A stretch of 64,000 bases of DNA from Halisarca cf. caerulea (taxonomy: Eukaryota; Porifera; Demospongiae; Chondrillida; Halisarcidae). Shown piece by piece: positions 12,254 to 24,183 of this stretch; the first letter of the stretch is position 1; the number at the start of each line of letters is the position of its first letter. The position numbers and the translations under genes were made by a program. The stretch spans positions 3,308,601 through 3,372,600 of the forward strand of contig CAUJGJ010000258.1 in NCBI GenBank assembly GCA_963170055.1. The letters run 5' to 3'. The notes under the pieces were generated by a model that searched no databases, was not told the DNA's origin, and worked only from the letters and a program-made list of their open reading frames with translations.

Positions 12254-13051
12254 ACACACACACAACTAGTGCTATCCACAGACAAATGATGTTTACTGAC
12301 TTGTGGCCAGTGCTCAATGTAAGGTGTCATCATCCGTAGACGATACTCCAAACTCCTTTGAATGAACTCTGGTGGGGATAGCTTCTCCCTTCAACATATC
12401 AAACCATATCACAGCTAGTAAAACAGACATTAGTTGCTGTCACAACAGCATGCATCCAGACCTCACACTGTCACTCTCATCCCTCTTGCTAGTATTCAAA
12501 GAGTTTAGTTCCTCCATGTAGACTACAAGATCACTGTTTGACTTCTTTTCAAAGTGATCAATCAAATCGAACCCTCCTCGTGTGAAGATCCCATGCAAGG
12601 CCCCAGACAGTCCGAGTGAGCGGGCTCCTTCACTGATGGCGTCAGTCGTCCAGCCATGCTGCGGAACGTAAGCCATAGACGCTTCCAACACAGCTTCTTC
12701 GTCCAGTAATCTTCCACCAGTATTGTTTTCATCGCCCTTATCATGCAGTTCACTATTGCACGAATCACTATCGTTACACTGAACTCGGCTAGTGTGGTAG
12801 GTCATACATTGACTATGTTCACGCGCAGAGAAATGCCATACTGTGATTCTTCGAGCTACGGTACATGCTGGGTTTCGCCTTATTACAGCAAATACGATGC
12901 CAATTCCTTCAAAAACGAGAACATTCCACGAAAAATAATCTCACTGACTGTCAATATTCTCACGACTGAAGAACCACAGGTTCTCTATACTACGTAGTAA
13001 AGAGAGTCTATGGAAGAACCTACCGGGATAAGTGCCCACTCTCGCAGCCAT
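9825..13051 (-). CDS. COQ9: ubiquinone biosynthesis protein COQ9, mitochondrial
   Basis: Lipid-binding mitochondrial protein that presents coenzyme Q precursors to COQ7. Exons: 13024-13051, 12462-12867, 12301-12388, 11943-12047, 11626-11677, 11456-11559, and a tentative terminal 9825-9857 (33 bp, phase-compatible). The N-terminus MAARVGTYP|ACTVARRITVWHFSARE is Arg-rich and hydroxylated, fitting a mitochondrial presequence. Family blocks follow: LLDEEAVLEASMAYVPQHGW, TDAISEGARSLGLSG, YRLRMMTPYIEHWPQ, LGYLMDDIWYYAGDRSTD, NWYTKRGLLAGVY and TWKFMERRLKDV. All junction phases agree. With the proposed last exon the protein is 271 residues, against about 318 in human; the terminal exon is the weakest part of the model. 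The last intron would hold a 19 bp minisatellite and a MITE. A CACGTG E-box lies 27 bp upstream of the ATG. Confidence 0.9.
9902..10797. repeat. 19 bp minisatellite, about 47 copies
   Basis: Unit CAACCAGCTGGACCACAAA. Copies are dimorphic at one base, giving CAGCTG (an E-box palindrome) or CGGCTG. The unit is not a multiple of three and lacks stops, so several frames stay open; no protein is implied. Confidence 0.95.
10975..11293. mobile_element. MITE family B, copy 1
   Basis: Perfect 12 bp inverted ends GCTAGAAATAGC / GCTATTTCTAGC enclose about 319 bp with internal GGTCAGCCAT and ATGGCTGACC motifs. An inverted copy is at 31546-31842. Confidence 0.8.
11340..11453. repeat. (CA)n microsatellite
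   Basis: CA tract between MITE B copy 1 and COQ9 exon 11456-11559; on the minus strand it forms the (GT)n start of that intron. Confidence 0.95.
11708..11770. mobile_element. small fold-back element (63 bp)
   Basis: CTAGTCTGACTTCGCCAGAC is mirrored by an imperfect inverted copy ending GTCAGACTAG at 11770, with GAATTC inside both arms. It lies in a COQ9 intron. Confidence 0.65.
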
Positions 13052-13077
13052 TTTATTATATTGCGTCATCCTTTGGT

Positions 13078-13083
13078 CACGTG
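13078..13083. promoter_or_regulatory. CACGTG E-box at COQ9 start
   Basis: Palindromic CACGTG 27 bp upstream of the COQ9 ATG. It is the core site of bHLH-Zip factors such as USF/MYC; occupancy is inferred only. Confidence 0.45.
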
Positions 13084-13135
13084 TATAGTCTGATACAGTA
13101 CCTCCATTTGCAAAAGATGGAGAGATTCGATTCGC

Positions 13136-13202
13136 GGTCTCGTTCCCAGACGAGCCCAAGAAATAACACTAATATTCTTTGGCCAGTCTGGGAACAAGAC
13201 TA
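13136..13202. mobile_element. small fold-back element (67 bp)
   Basis: GGTCTCGTTCCCAGAC and its imperfect reverse complement GTCTGGGAACAAGACTA bound a 67 bp element between COQ9 and the SNRK 3' end. Ends match the TAGTCTCn..CCAGAC family. Confidence 0.65.
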
Positions 13203-13393
13203 TATTTTGCATCTATTCTGAATCTAGTTTCATCGAATGGATGCAAGAAAACTAGACCACTTTTGCTTTCAAGCACATCAGAAACACATGTACTCCTTGC
13301 ACAAACAGCAAAACTCAGTAGATAACACACATGAAAATAAATAAGATGACACAAAAACAAGGACAGGAAATAATTTTAGATAAATATTAAACA

Positions 13394-14729
13394 TCATAGA
13401 ATAACACAATAAGCACTTTTTGTCACAATGTCCGAACGCACACTGAGTGTGTCTGCTGCTTTGCGCCTTTGCCTTTCGGTTAGTCCTGAATAACTTAAGC
13501 TGGTTGGTAAGTATCCATTGAGGGAGACAACACCACTTCGATGCTGTTTGCTCTTCTCTACTTCCATTTCACCTCCACTGCCATCCTCTTCATCACTGAA
13601 GTCGAATTTGGTTGCCACGGAGACCCGAAGGGAATGCAGATCCGTGCTCTGCTCGGAGCCAATATCACTACTACCGTTGCTACTTTCCCGTGACATCCGA
13701 CCTTTTAGCTTTGCAGTCAATGTCTTCAAATCTGCATCGTATCTTTCTTCAATATCCATAGAGCGAGCTCTTTGCCTGCTGCATTTAGCTAAAGAAGTCT
13801 TTGGAGATGGGCGAAGGGCATCAAGATATGAATAGTCATCTGAATTAGAGCTCTCAACACGTCTCAAATTCCTTAGCTTTGAACGGAAGCTGGATGTGTT
13901 ACTTCTCCATGATTTCCGCCGCCCTTCGTCATCAGACATTACACTCCACGAGTGGGATGGTGACCGTCTGGGAACAGCTGGGGAGTGGGCAGGGGACCGC
14001 TCCATCAACCGCATCACCACACTGTTTCGCCTTGTACCAGAGGCCGTTAAGAGCTCTACAACCTCATCTTCATCACTGTCACTTGGAGGGTCATCACTAC
14101 CATCACTCTTTGATATTGAGTTGTGTTGAGTTATGAGTTTTGGAGAAGGTTTGAAGTTGTGTCGACTTGGCCGTGGACTAGTCATGGGAGAGTGGCTCGA
14201 GTTCACCAGAGGAGATTGTTTAACAGCAGGTGAAGCACTTCTGGAGTTGTCCCTTGAGCTGAATGGAGAAGTAAACTCTTCATCTTCCTCTTCAAATGTT
14301 GACAGTTTACGTTGGAGCAAGACTTTGGGATATAGAGCATCAGGCTCTGCTGAAATAACATGTGGTTCGTCACCAGCCACAGCCACAGGGAATATTGATG
14401 ATGGACAGTTCCACTTCTTCCCATCAGTGAATGTGCCCAACTGGGGAGAGGTGAAAGCAGGTGCAGACAATGGCTGTGTTCTCTCCTGTAGCCCTGTCTG
14501 GTGGTAGGTTGGCCTGCGTGGCTTCAGGACTCCCTTCTCAGCAGACCCAACAACAGTCGAGTAGGGAGACCTCTCTGGTGTCTCTACCAGACCATTCCCA
14601 CCTCTAATGAGGACAAGATGATACACGCATTGAACATGTGTAAATGAATGGGAACATGTTCCACAAAAAAAGAGGAATCACTTAAGATGCTTATATCAGA
14701 GGGTACACAATGTCTACGTACGTGTGTGT

Positions 14730-14796
<67 letters not shown>

Positions 14797-16813
14797 GTGT
14801 GTGTGTGCAGTGTGTGTATGTGTGTGCGTGTGTGCATGTGCGTGTGGATGCATGTGTGTGCGAAAGTGTGCATGTATACATATGTACATGCATGTTCACA
14901 AAATTCTATTCCTCACCTAGGTGATAATCCCATCAAGAACTTGTTGTCAGGAACTGACAGTTTCCTTCTTAGAGTTTCCTGAACCGGATGCTTGGGCTGA
15001 ACCATCTTGTGCAGCTTCCTCTGTAGCTCAGCTTCAGCGAGCAGGAAGTACGTGGCTGATATGCTACTGTATGGGCTCTCCGACAGTGTTCTGAGAGGAT
15101 CAGAACTCAAAACTCACATACTTCGTAACACAATACGTCCACACATACATACGTATGCACAAACACACAGCAATATGATTAGGACACTTGAAAGGGGCAC
15201 ATCCCAGTTACATGATCCTAGGTGTTAGCCATATATGGCAGACGAATGAATGGGTTATTTCAGTGAGAAAGGAGAGGACACTCCTCAGCATGTGCTGTAC
15301 CTCAACAGCCAACCACAGGCAGTGTGCAAAACACGACAGAATTTTACCATATATGGTGGAAACTCCTTGTATGGAATTTCTGCATACATTGAACAAATAA
15401 ATGCAATCCTAGGACAATGTTGAGCTATGAACCTTTAACTGGTTGCAGGTAAGTTCTGATATAATGAAGAATCTTGGTGCCCCCCCCCCCCCCCTCCACC
15501 CCGCCTCCCCCTTTACTGAATGGAATTCTACTGTAAACAACACATCAGAACACAGCTTTTATGGTGTACAGTAGCTACTATTGACAGGAAGAAACTTGAA
15601 ACCAACTCACTTCACTATATCCTCTTTAGAGCCAAAGTTCCCGAGTTCCATTCGTTGTAAGATGTACTCGCTGTCCTCCTCGGGAACCTCTCCGAGCGTA
15701 CTCAGTAGAGGTGACGTTGGCTCCACGTCGTGACAACCCTGTAGCCATGGGTGGGCCTTGATCTCGTCCAGTACAGGTCTGCTGTTGGTGTCCACAACAA
15801 GCATACGTGATATGAGGTCTCGGCACTGATCTGACACGTGAGTGGGGATCTCGTACTTCCCATCCATGATGTTGGTCAGTGTCTCACTGGGGTTGCCATA
15901 GGAGAACGGCGAGCGGCCAACTATGAGCATGTACAGGATCACACCCAAACTCCACACATCTGCATACATAGGGTAGACAAGCGGGCACGAGTCATCCACA
16001 ATGTACACACGCACAACAACACGGGTTACACAACGTCCAGTGGGAATTATTGCACCTGTTGCCATTGACTGATTTTGTGAGTTGGTTTCATTCAAAAATT
16101 TCTTATCATGCAATTTTTGCTCTAGGGCTTACACCAGTGTCTTGAGGGTTAAGCTATGTGTTAAAAGCTTGTTTTTTCCCATTATACTCAATTCTGCCTT
16201 TTAGAAAACCTCAATGTATGGTCTCCATAACAGCAATCATAGGGAGGGCAAGCACCCCCCTCACTGAGCACAACCCTCAACATACTATACATACGTATAT
16301 AATATATTAACATATTATAATACGTATACATACACGTGGATTTACATGGAAGCAAATATTTTGCATTGGGTAGAGTTGCAGTGGTCGAACAGTATGCAAA
16401 AAAGCTGCCAGCCAGATTCCTGTAGACAGGAGGGGACAGGGGGAGGGAGGTTTACACAAGGGATTGGTAAGGAATGGAATGGTAACCAACAGGGACAAGA
16501 TTACACACTCTATGTAAACTAAGCAGCTGTTGCCATAAGCTGCCATAAAGCAATGAATGTCCTTGTACACATATGCTGACAGAGAAACACCACAAGAGAC
16601 CACCTCTGAGCAAACTGGCAGGATGTAAAACGGATGCATGTGTCAGCCATAAACATTACAAAGTAAACAGAAAATTCATGTAAGAGTCCCAGCCCACATG
16701 GGCACAGCTACGTAAGTGGTTAGATTACAGATGGTTCAGACTTGTATGAGTACCCATGGCTAGTAACACTGTTATTACCCCACTATACGTATCTACTAAG
16801 TACGTATGTACGT

Positions 16814-16893
<80 letters not shown>

Positions 16894-17299
16894 GCAGACA
16901 GATATACTTAAGACAGGAGCAGGCCTGGAGGAGAGCCTGATATCAAACCAGAGGAGGATCATCAGTGAAGAGGAATGTAAATTAACTGTGGGAACAGCTA
17001 AATACATATCCATGCCAAGTCAAAGGCACAACACTTTACTGGGATGGCTGGCACTTGACTGCACACACAACTCTCTACAACAGTACATACACAGAAACAT
17101 GTTACCTGAGAAAAACATACTCTGCATCTCATGCAAATGACGCACATGTACATACGTACATGTGCACGTCCCTACGTGTGTACAATGAGCCTTGAATGCA
17201 AGCTCATGTATGCATGTGCAAGGAGTACATTGGTTATAGGTTCTAATTGGAACTGGCACTACACAGGTGTGTGAGTGAGCAAGCATGCAAGTGTGTGTG

Positions 17300-17337
<38 letters not shown>

Positions 17338-18642
17338 TATGTAATGTCCATGTTAGCAGCCATTCTACCAACATGTATCATCATCACACCAGGTATGGGG
17401 CACAATTGAGAGGCATGCATTCAGAATAGGGTGAGGGTAGCAAAGTGTTAGATGCTTCCTCAATAACACAACTACACAATCAGGACAAGACAACAGCAGG
17501 ACTAGGTACTTCCAGCCAATGCTTTGTAGAATGGCGGAGTTATCACAACAAGAGTGCGAGAAGAACATGCAACACTAGTTACAACTATTTCTTCTGAAAC
17601 TTGATTTCAAAAACACACATCCACTGGAAAGGAAAGGACACACAGATACGTACATACATATGCATGTACACGCACATATACATACACACTCACACACTAG
17701 GAAAATCACATTCAGTATCTATGTACCTGCCTACATACGTAGGGTGAAGGAAATAATGACATTACTAAACCCTGGATACGACAATTTAAGGAAGGACAAC
17801 TTTATGCTTCACTCACTCAACCTTCGATCTCCTCCCATCACAGGAACTCATTCCACCATTATGAACCACACCCACACTAACCCTCATAAATACACTGCCC
17901 TTTTGCCACATCCATACTGACCCTTGACACCACACCCACACTGACCCTCACTACCACACCCACACTAATGTGCTTACAGACTCCAGCTCTACTTCACTCC
18001 ACCCATGATGCGAGAACATATGTACACACGTACTATTAGAGAACTTGTAGTGCCAAGCTTACCAATCGATGGGCCACTGTATTGGTCTCCTAGAAGAACT
18101 TCTGGAGCTGAATACTCCAGAGAACCAACAGACGACTCCAGCATCTCCCCTGGCATGAAACTCCTCGATAGGCCGAAGTCGGTCAATTTAATGACTGGTC
18201 TTGAGCTACAGTTACAAAACACTAGATTCTCTGGTTTGAGGTCTCTGTGGACGACGTGGAGCTTGTGACAGTAGTGAATGGCGTTCACGGTCTGCCTAAA
18301 GATGGTTCGGGCGACGTCCTCGTCCACTCCTTTCTCGTGTCTCATTATAAAATCGTACAAGTCTCCTCCATCACCCAATTCAAGGATAAGGTACAACTTT
18401 GTGGCCGTATCTATAACTTCATAGAGGCGTACGATATTCGGATGGTTGACCAGCTTCATACAGCGAACTTCCTGGAACAAATGTGCCTTAGCGACGTCGT
18501 TTAACTTGGTCTTGTCGATAACTTTCACGGCTACTCTTAATCCTGTAAATACGTGCCTGGCAGACTTCACCACAGCGAAGTGTCCCTTTCCCAGCGTTTC
18601 TTCCAAGTCATAAAGTCCTGCTATACCCATTCCTCCGCTCAT
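13394..18642 (-). CDS. SNRK: SNF-related serine/threonine kinase SNRK
   Basis: AMPK-related Ser/Thr kinase. Exons: 18063-18642, 15611-15959, 14917-15090, 13394-14603 (TGA 13394-13396); all phases agree. The product is 770 residues, against 765 in human. The kinase domain starts near residue 11 with glycine loop GKGHFAVV, then [11 protein letters not shown], the catalytic [11 protein letters not shown] in [10 protein letters not shown], and the activation-segment APE in [13 protein letters not shown]. The exon at 15611-15959 gives the C-lobe ([19 protein letters not shown] to HPWLQG). The exon at 14917-15090 has [11 protein letters not shown], the UBA-like segment found in SNRK. The last exon is a long low-complexity Ser/Arg/Glu tail. 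The protein ends ...SAYCVIL, so the last four residues CVIL form a CaaX-type motif. The 2.1 kb intron 15960-18062 holds CA tracts only. A CRE-like TGACGTCA is about 300 bp upstream. Confidence 0.95.
14720..14870. repeat. (GT)n microsatellite
   Basis: Interrupted TG tract in the SNRK intron between exons 14917-15090 and 13394-14603. Confidence 0.95.
16815..16892. repeat. (CA)n microsatellite
   Basis: Uninterrupted CA run within the large SNRK intron. Confidence 0.95.
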
Positions 18643-20197
18643 GCCCTTCAGCCGAACAATGAAGTTGTAATCTTCCTATAACTCGTCGAAAAGGCAAACC
18701 TCGAAATTTTCAGATAGATACACACTCTTTAGGGCCTACAAATAAATTAACTTCTAAAAAATCCAGAAGTGGCTGAACTGGTGAAGAGTTAGAAAGCTTT
18801 TGAAGGTAGCCGCCTAATTCTCCGCTGAAGACCATAAATAACGTGTTAGCTTTCTTCAAAGGTGAAGAGGAATTGGACGTTATAAACAACTGATGTAGCA
18901 TATAAAATGTGTATAAAATAAAACAAAATGTCAGCCTGCTCCGATGACGTCATACATGCCGCCTACGTGTGGCCTAATCAAAAGGTTGACATCATACCAC
19001 ACACATACACACACGTAGACCGTGTATATAGATATTATAATACCTGTTCTGTATTGACATCAGCCTATATATATTCATTATGAAAACACAGACCATGTAA
19101 CTCGAGCATCACTCTACAGTACAGTTTGAATACGCATTGCATCGAGTGGTTATCAACCCAAATGATTACTGAAGGGAAGCAAACATCAGCCAAGACAATT
19201 GTTGTGTGAAGTCAAATGTTGTTTTGGAGAAAAATGTCTCCCTAGCCAGCTAGGTTCACTACCTGGGTAACTCACCCATTATCTTGTATTCCTGTCAAAA
19301 CATCCTCGATCCTATCCCATGCATGAGGAAATACTGTTCAGGAAACCCTTCAAAGAAGGCACACATACATAAGGAAGCCTTGCATGCTAGTAGAATGTTA
19401 CTGTGTCATAAGCACTGGTGCGATACACCCCCCAATTTTCAACTGAATTTAAAGCTGAAATTCAAGAAACTGATGATGTCAACCTAGAATTAATCTCAGC
19501 ACAGTCTTATCCTGGTCTAGCCATTAGGGTGACATCTGTGCTTGCAGGACTTCTGAATGAAGCCAGGTTGCTAACTATGAGATCATCCAGGGCAGTTGTG
19601 ACATCATGTCATTTCCCTTCACAAAATTTCAATTGTTATTTCTCATGATTATTAAATTTAGAATCATGGAAACTATAGGATTGATGACGAGCATGCACAC
19701 AGTGTAATGCACATTGCCGGTGATGGGTTTGTAGAATGCACACACATAGCTGGGAGTACGGCCAGTGAAGGGAGGCAGCACCGGATACAGTACAGGAAGA
19801 GAACAAAGCCAAGCAAGCAAACTAGAATTGTGAATGAGAAGACAAGGAAGAGATGTGCACTCAGATTGTAGACTCAAACATCTAAGGATTTCTTGGATAC
19901 ATAAAACAGAAACAATGTCCTTAAACGGGACAAAAGTGTGACAGTTAAGAGCATAACAGTTTACACACCAGGGTGGACTTGAAAGTCTAACCTATTCCCA
20001 TACTAACATCACAAAGGATGGACACCTGCAGAGTATTCCTCTTCAGCATTACAGTATCGCACACCACACAAATTGCAATTCAGACAATAAATTTTAAAAT
20101 ACTAATTCTACGAAAGTGCTTCATATTACAATGTTTGTAATGCTTCTGAACTAATGTCGATATCTGCTAAACTGAGCTAAACTTCAGTTACTCATAG
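18643..20197. other. intergenic region between SNRK 5' end and PRDX5 3' end
   Basis: Contains a CRE-like site at 18945-18952 and unique sequence. Small open frames exist but none resembles a known family. Confidence 0.55.
18945..18952. promoter_or_regulatory. CRE palindrome TGACGTCA upstream of SNRK
   Basis: Perfect CREB/ATF consensus about 300 bp upstream of the SNRK ATG. Function is inferred. Confidence 0.4.
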
Positions 20198-20731
20198 CTA
20201 AAGTTGAGACATGAGTTCACTGGACAAGCTGCAGGTAAGACCAGTGCCATTTCCCGGCTCCACATTGATGGCTTTCACAACACCATCTTCCACAAGCATT
20301 GAATATCTCTTAGATCTAGTGCCTCCTAGAACAGCAGTCAAATCCACTGCAAGGTCAATGCTCTTGGTGAAGGCGGCACAGGTGTCTGCCAGCATACGAA
20401 TTTTTCCTGTTGCTTTCTGTGTGTCACCCCAAGCTTTCATCACAAAAGGATCATTTACACTAATGCACACAATTTCTTCAATTCCTTTTGCTTTAAACTG
20501 GTCATAAGCCTCCACATATCCAGGCAGATGGGTCTTATCACATCCAGGAGTGAAGGCACCTGGTACTGCAAATACGATTCCCTTTTTACCCTCAAATAGT
20601 TTCTTTATGTTCACCTTGGCATCAGGAGCCCCCTCCATCAATTCAACTGATGGTAAAGTGTCACCAACTTTGATAGGCATCTTCAGATTTCGTGTTTGGG
20701 AGAGGTACCTCTTGAACGCCACTCGCCACAT
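20198..20731 (-). CDS. PRDX5: peroxiredoxin-5, atypical 2-Cys (single exon)
   Basis: Thiol peroxidase reducing H2O2, alkyl hydroperoxides and peroxynitrite. Intronless, 177 residues from the ATG at 20729-20731. MWRVAFKRYLSQTRNLKM is a basic amphipathic leader fitting mitochondrial import; the internal ATG at 20678-20680 (MPIKVGD) would give the short cytosolic/peroxisomal form. The peroxidatic Cys sits in PGAFTPGCDKTHLPGY and a resolving-type Cys in GTGLTCSL. The C-terminus is ...SSELMSQL; SQL is also the peroxisomal PTS1-like end of mammalian PRDX5. An upstream in-frame Met at 20812 would overlap RPRD1 exon 1 and is less likely. The start codon is 17 bp from that of RPRD1 on the opposite strand, with CACGTG between them. 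Confidence 0.96.
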   Translation of the reverse strand: MWRVAFKRYLSQTRNLKMPIKVGDTLPSVELMEGAPDAKVNIKKLFEGKKGIVFAVPGAFTPGCDKTHLPGYVEAYDQFKAKGIEEIVCISVNDPFVMKAWGDTQKATGKIRMLADTCAAFTKSIDLAVDLTAVLGGTRSKRYSMLVEDGVVKAINVEPGNGTGLTCSLSSELMSQL

Positions 20732-20748
20732 CACGTGAGTTGTAGAAA
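20732..20748. promoter_or_regulatory. 17 bp inter-ATG gap with CACGTG, PRDX5/RPRD1
   Basis: The start codons of PRDX5 (-) and RPRD1 (+) are separated by only these 17 bases, and CACGTG occupies 20732-20737. If both ATGs are used, each transcript must start inside the other gene's coding region, so a shared core promoter and overlapping 5' ends follow. Confidence 0.6.
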
Positions 20749-23700
20749 ATGGCCGCCACAGTGTTTTCCCCTTCTGTATTGTCATCCAAATTAAAAGAGC
20801 TTCAGAACACAATTCACAGTATACAAACTTTGTCGTTGTGGATCATACATCATCGAAAACATGCCAGAACAATAACAGGCATCTGGCTGAAAGAATTTAT
20901 GCGCTGTAAGCGAATAACAGAAAATTGTCCTTTGTTTGTTGTGTTTGTACCGAGGTTTATTCCTTGCTTTGTCTCATTTGTAGTAAGCAGCACTCAGCAG
21001 TTGACTTTGATGTATCTGTGCAACGATGTTATTCAGAATAGTAAGCGAAAAGGGCCGGAATATACACAGGAATTCGAGAAGATTCTGCCTAAAGCTATCA
21101 AAGTGGTCCACAAGTGTGTACTGTGAACAGCACTTGTACTTCCTGTTTTCATGACAACATCAGTTTGTGGAGTGAATGTGCAACATGTCACCACTGATCT
21201 GTGTTGCATGCCTTGCAGTCGTCTGCCGTGTACCATAGCAAACCTACTCCCTACTTCCTTGTCGGCCTTGTCATAGATATTCTATACTTTGCATACTTCG
21301 GTTGCAAAGTATAGAGTATCTATGGCCCTGTTCAGCCAGACACATTCCTCCATTTATATATTTGTGACATTGCATCTTAAAATGGAAGAAAGTTACCTCC
21401 TTGTCTCATTGTACATCAATGATGAGGTTCCATCCAGTATCTTTTCATGTAGTGATCTTTGTATTTTCAATTGTATCCTTTGTATTGTGTGTGGCTGGTT
21501 GGTTCAGTCAGTCTTGGGCACACTACTTTTTTGGTTTAGTGACAAGTCTGTGTTGTGTTGTGTGTCTATGTCACAGTATGTGCTTGTGTGTGCCTGTGGT
21601 GTCTTCAGCTCCAGGGACAGCAGAATGAAGAAAGCTGCTCACAGGATCCTCAATGTGTGGGAAGAACGCAGTGTTTTTGACGAATTGTTTATCAATGAGC
21701 TGAGGTTAACCTTAGGTGAGCAATCATTGTAGTTTGGCTGTGACATTCTCAGTCATCATCCTCAAATAGGCTGTTGGACTATATGCATCGATCTCTGTGG
21801 AGGGGAGGGGGTGGTTATACCAGGTGTGTGGGAGCAGGGATGTATATGGGGATGGGTGTCAAGTGGCAATTGTGATGAGAAAATTGATACTGGTGGTCAT
21901 AAGTGCTGCTGGTGGTCACAAGTGCTGCTGGTGGTCACAAGTGCTGCTGGTGGTCATAAGTGCTGCTGGTGGTCACAAGTGCTGCTGGTGGTCATAAGTG
22001 CTGCTGGTGGTCATAAGTGCTGCTAGTGGTCACAAGTGCTGCTGGTTGTCACAAGTGCTGCTGGTGGTCACAAGTGCTGCTGGTGGTCACAAGTGCTGCT
22101 TGTGGTCACAAGTGCTGTAACAACAGAATTCCTGTTTGTCAGCACAGTGTGCTAGTTGCTTGCTGGTCACTAACCTCTGTGTGATGTGTGTGGCAGACAT
22201 CATGTGAGTAGTAGCTGATCAAGGTGAGTGGAATAGTACACTATTGACCTGACCTGACTGGCTCTGTAACAACCCTTTAGTGTTTTAAGTGGTTTTAATG
22301 TGAACATAATGGGGTGAGGGCTATTTTCAATGTAGAGATAGCAAAGGCTGTTTGCCTACATGTAGCAAATGTTCATGTACACGTTGTAGATGCTGTGTGG
22401 GTGGGATTTGGGGTGTTCTACTTGGAAACAAGTGTTCAAGATGAGGGCATGTGGGGGGGGGGGGGGGGGGGGGAGGGGGGTAATAGCATAATATGTGTGT
22501 GGGGGGGGGGGGTAATAGCATAATATGGGGGGGGTAATAGGGGGGTGCTGGTGGCTCAGTAGGTTAGCACTGAAGTCAGTCAAGCATTGGACAGAAGGCA
22601 CCACTCCACCTGTGTGCCATTTGGAGTTTTTTTCCCTGCACCCCCCTGCCACCAACCTGGGACAGCTGAGAAGATGACCTACTGCAGCCACCAAACAATT
22701 TGAATTCGATTTAATTTGATTGTGTGTGTGAGCGAGTGTGTGGGATACTGGGGGCCTTAGTAGTAGCCTCAGGCTAATGGCCACCCAGTTAAAATAAGAA
22801 ATTATTATTATTATAATAGCATAATATGGGGGGGGGGGCAATAGCATAATATGTGGGGGGAGGGGGGTAATAGCATAATATGTGGGGGGAGGGGGGTAAT
22901 AACATAATATGGGGGGGGGGGGGGGTAATAGCATAATATGGGGGGGTAATAGGGGGGTGCTGGTGGCTCAGTAGGTTAGCACTGAAGTCAGTCAAGCATT
23001 GGACAGAAGGCACCACTCCACCTGTGTGCCATTTGGAGTTTTTTTCCCTGCACCCCCCTGCCACCAACCTGGGACAGCTGAGAAGATGACCTACTGCAGC
23101 CACCAAACAATTTGAATTCGATTTAATTTGATTGTGTGTGTGAGCGAGTGTGTGGGATACTGGGGGCCTTAGTAGTAGCCTCAGGCTAATGGCCACCCAG
23201 TTAAAATAAGAAATTATTATTATTATAATAGCATAATATGGGGGGGGGGGGCAATAGCATAATATGTGGGGGGAGGGGGGTAATAGCATAATATGGGGGG
23301 GGGGGGGGGCAATAGCATAATATGTGGGGGGAGGGGGGTAATAGCATAATATGGGGGGGGGGGGGCAATAGCATAATATGGGGGGGGGGGGGGGCAATAG
23401 CATAATATGTGTGTGGGGGGGGCAATAGCATAATATGTGTGGGGGGGCAATAGCATAATATGTGTGTGGGGAGGGGGCAATAGCATAATATGGGGGAGGG
23501 GGGGGGGGCAATAGCATAATATGTGTGGGGAGGGGGCAATAGCATAATATGGGGGAGGGGGGGGGGCAATAGTATGGTATGGGGGGGGGGGGGGATAGTA
23601 TGGTATGGGGGGGGGGGGAAATAGTATGGTATGGGGGGGGGGGGGGACAATAGTATGGTATGGGGGGGGGGGGGGATAGTATGGTATGGGGGGGGGGGGG

Positions 23701-24111
23701 GGACAATAGTATGGTATGGGTGGGGGGGAATAGTATGGTATGGGGGGGGGGGGGGGGGGCAATAGTATGGTATGGGGGGGGGGGGGGATAGTATGGTATG
23801 GGGGGTGCATGTTACAGCACAACTTTCAATGGGACCACATTTCCCTCAACCCCCAATGAAGCCCTCACGTTTGCACACTGGTTAAGATACATTGGGGTTA
23901 AAATGGTAATGGTTGCTTAGTGACAAGGTGGCAGGGAGGTTCTTAGCGCAAGTACACATCTTGCCTTCACACTGATTTAGTGGATTTATGCTTTTTCCTA
24001 TTAGGACTATGGAAACAGTTTAACTATAATTAGCACTGTTAATGGTCCGTACCTTTGTACCTTTGGTATAATAGCTTATTTGTATGATCACATGCAACAT
24101 ACACATACACA

Positions 24112-24183
<72 letters not shown>

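Larger units (their letters stand above)
22440..23815. repeat. poly-G / AATAGCATAATATG repeat field
   Basis: Runs of 8 to 18 G alternate with AATAGCATAATATG or, further right, AATAGTATGGTATG. Two SINE copies are embedded in it. Intronic in RPRD1. G runs of this density could form quadruplexes; that is inference. Confidence 0.9.

Noticed and set aside
18710..18901. 63-residue minus-strand frame upstream of SNRK
   Set aside because: No recognisable similarity; more likely 5' flank or UTR.
20732..20812. Upstream Met of PRDX5 at 20812
   Set aside because: It would add 27 residues entirely antisense to RPRD1 exon 1; the leader starting at 20731 already looks like a mitochondrial presequence.
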